Assembly: GCA_023266195.1 (NCBI GenBank)
Contig: JAHFRP010000009.1
Coordinates: forward strand, 62,001 to 126,000
Reading direction: 5' to 3'
DNA: 64,000 bases
Source: Sulfuricella sp.
GTDB lineage: Bacteria > Pseudomonadota > Gammaproteobacteria > Burkholderiales > Sulfuricellaceae
Each line of letters opens with the position of its first letter. The stretch's first letter is position 1. Shown one piece after another: positions 62,754 to 64,000 of the stretch. A program made the position numbers and the translations under genes. Under the pieces are notes generated by a model. That model had not been told where the DNA came from. It did not search any database and saw nothing but the letters and a program-made list of their open reading frames with translations.

Positions 62754-62779
62754 CTTCGATTCTTTTGAAAGAAAATGTC

Positions 62780-63598
62780 ATGAAAATACTGCGCCCGCTC
62801 GTCATCGTCCTGCTGCTGCAATTCCCCGCGCCGGCGTTCGCCGCCGGCCAGACCCAGCTGACCTGGTATGGCCACGCCGCTTTCAAGCTCACCACGCCTT
62901 CCGGCAAGGTGCTGCTGATCGATCCGTGGCTCACCAATCCGGCCAACAAGAGCGGCAAGGAAGACCTGGCCGGGCTCGACAAGGCCGACTTGATCCTGAT
63001 CACGCACGGCCATTTCGACCACGTCGGCGACAGCGCCGACATCGCCCGGAAAACCGGCGCCAAACTGGTCTCCACCTTCGACCTCGGGCGGGCGCTCGCC
63101 CAATACGGCGGCTATCCGAAGGAACAGATGGGATTCGACACCCAGGGCAATTTCGGCGGTGAACTCAGCCTGCTCGACGGCGAAGTAAAAATCGCCTTCA
63201 TCCCCGCGATCCACAGTTCCACGGTGATGGCACCGGAAGGCAGCACCGACAAGGACATTCATGACGGCGGCAATCCGGGCGGCTTTCTCATCACGGTCAG
63301 GAACGGCCCGACCATCTACCATACCGGCGACACCGACGAGTTCGCCGACATGGCGCTGATCCCTCATTTTCACAAGGTGGACGTGATGCTGGCCTGCATC
63401 GGCGGCCATTTCACCATGGGACCGGACCGCGCCGCCGAAGCGGTGAAATTGGTCAAGCCGGGCATGGTGGTGCCGATGCATTTCGGCACCTTCCCGGTGC
63501 TGGACGGCACGGTGGCGGCGTTTTCAAAGGCGCTCAAGAAACATGTCGCGAAGGCCAGGCTGGTTGAAATGAAGGCGGGAGAAACCCTGAAATTGTAG
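62780..63598 (+). CDS. Exported metallo-beta-lactamase-fold hydrolase (UPF0173-like)
   Basis: From the ATG at 62780 the 272-residue precursor has a signal peptide (MKILRPLVIVLLLQFPAPAF, cleavage after FAA). The MBL fold shows LTWYGHAAFKLTTPSGKVLL, LITHGHFDHVGDSADIA (HxHxDH), HSSTVMAP, YHTGDTDEFADM and VPMHFGTFP. The core is the UPF0173 family, usually cytoplasmic and about 230 residues, so the signal peptide is unusual. Zinc-dependent hydrolysis is likely; the substrate is unknown. Confidence 0.85.
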   Translation: MKILRPLVIVLLLQFPAPAFAAGQTQLTWYGHAAFKLTTPSGKVLLIDPWLTNPANKSGKEDLAGLDKADLILITHGHFDHVGDSADIARKTGAKLVSTFDLGRALAQYGGYPKEQMGFDTQGNFGGELSLLDGEVKIAFIPAIHSSTVMAPEGSTDKDIHDGGNPGGFLITVRNGPTIYHTGDTDEFADMALIPHFHKVDVMLACIGGHFTMGPDRAAEAVKLVKPGMVVPMHFGTFPVLDGTVAAFSKALKKHVAKARLVEMKAGETLKL

Positions 63599-63701
63599 AC
63601 GGAGCCGATTCGGCTCTGGCACCCGCTGGGGATCCAAGCGCGTCCGGCCCGCGCGTTTGGAATTCAGGTAAAATCCATTGACTCAACACAGGTTCGACTT
63701 T

Positions 63702-64000
63702 ATGCCCGATTTCGACGATGAACTTTCACCGGTGGGCTTGAGCATGTCCAGTCATTCCGAAAAACGCAGAATCAGGAATATGCCGGGGCCGTTACCTGCA
63801 ATTTTGAAGAGCGCCCATATCAAGCCGCTCCCCTGCAACATCACCGGCTACAGCCCAGCCGGCGTTCAGATTTCCGTCGCCGAACCGGAGCAATCTTCGA
63901 TAAACGCTCTTCTGGGCCGCACCGTGCTGATCGAATTCACGCCACCCTCGCCAAGCCCCTCGGACAGGTATCGCCTGTCCGGCACGGTCGAAGAAATTCT
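63702..64000 (+). CDS. Putative PilZ-like protein, 5-prime part (cut by the window end)
   Basis: The frame starts at the ATG at 63702 (MPDFDDELSPVGLSMSSHSE) and is open to the window end, 99 codons. After a short start it reads KRRIRNMPGPLPAILKSAHI, then LPCNITGYSPAGVQISVAEP, a layout like a PilZ domain (basic RxxR followed by a S-x-x-G strand). The canonical D/N before SxxG is not exact, so the call is tentative. No ribosome binding site of note. Confidence 0.55.
   Translation, partial: MPDFDDELSPVGLSMSSHSEKRRIRNMPGPLPAILKSAHIKPLPCNITGYSPAGVQISVAEPEQSSINALLGRTVLIEFTPPSPSPSDRYRLSGTVEEI

Overview
The window is a GC-rich chromosomal segment of a Gram-negative bacterium. The block ndk-rlmN-pilF-rodZ-ispG-hisS-(PilZ)-yfgM-bamB-der-...-hfq-hflX on the minus strand, together with a bpt-type aminoacyl-tRNA-protein transferase and BamB/BamD lipoproteins, points to Betaproteobacteria. 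A member of Nitrosomonadales (Gallionellaceae/Sulfuricellaceae-like) is my best guess, from gene order and protein style only.

Layout. 1-13.5 kb: housekeeping block on the minus strand (RNA chaperone Hfq, HflX, Der, BamB, YfgM, HisS, IspG, RodZ, PilF, RlmN, Ndk), with one unrecognised 389-residue gene between der and hfq and a PilZ protein inserted between hisS and yfgM. 13.5-16 kb: tilS and accA. 16.3-17.5 kb: an isolated, AT-richer phage-type lysis pair (GH19 endolysin, holin). 17.8-24 kb: recJ, prfB with its programmed frameshift, lysS, yaeQ and small proteins. 24-27.8 kb: copper P-type ATPase and copper chaperone, then two unrecognised overlapping genes. 27.8-31.4 kb: metY, an OsmB-like lipoprotein, rimO.

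31.4-36.5 kb is an accessory island. It has a decayed ParD/ParE pair, the C-terminal stub of a tyrosine recombinase, an AlbA_2/ATPase gene next to a PHP-plus-SMC-like ATPase (TrlF-like), a stub resembling the start of a type III DNA methyltransferase, and an excisionase-like HTH gene put out of frame by an 8-bp tandem unit. I read it as a worn defence island and as the best candidate for an under-described system.

36.6-47.1 kb: zupT, pgeF, rluD, bamD, a nucleotidyltransferase pair, glnB, nadE, a VapBC pair, sucCD. 47.4-51 kb: a membrane coiled-coil protein, a MazEF pair directly abutting a selenocysteine tRNA (selC), and an HDOD/EAL-like protein. 51-58.6 kb: a cusF-C-B-A copper/silver efflux operon with accessory small proteins. 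With copA-copZ it gives both cytoplasmic export and trans-envelope export of monovalent copper. 58.9-64 kb: DUF302, the N-degron transferases aat and bpt, thyA, folA, a cupin, a secreted MBL-fold protein and a partial PilZ-like gene.

A striking overall feature is the number of small palindromic or terminal-inverted-repeat elements between genes. At least three lie inside coding regions (pgeF, cusB, cusA) and are read through in frame. No rRNA, CRISPR array or complete transposase was seen.
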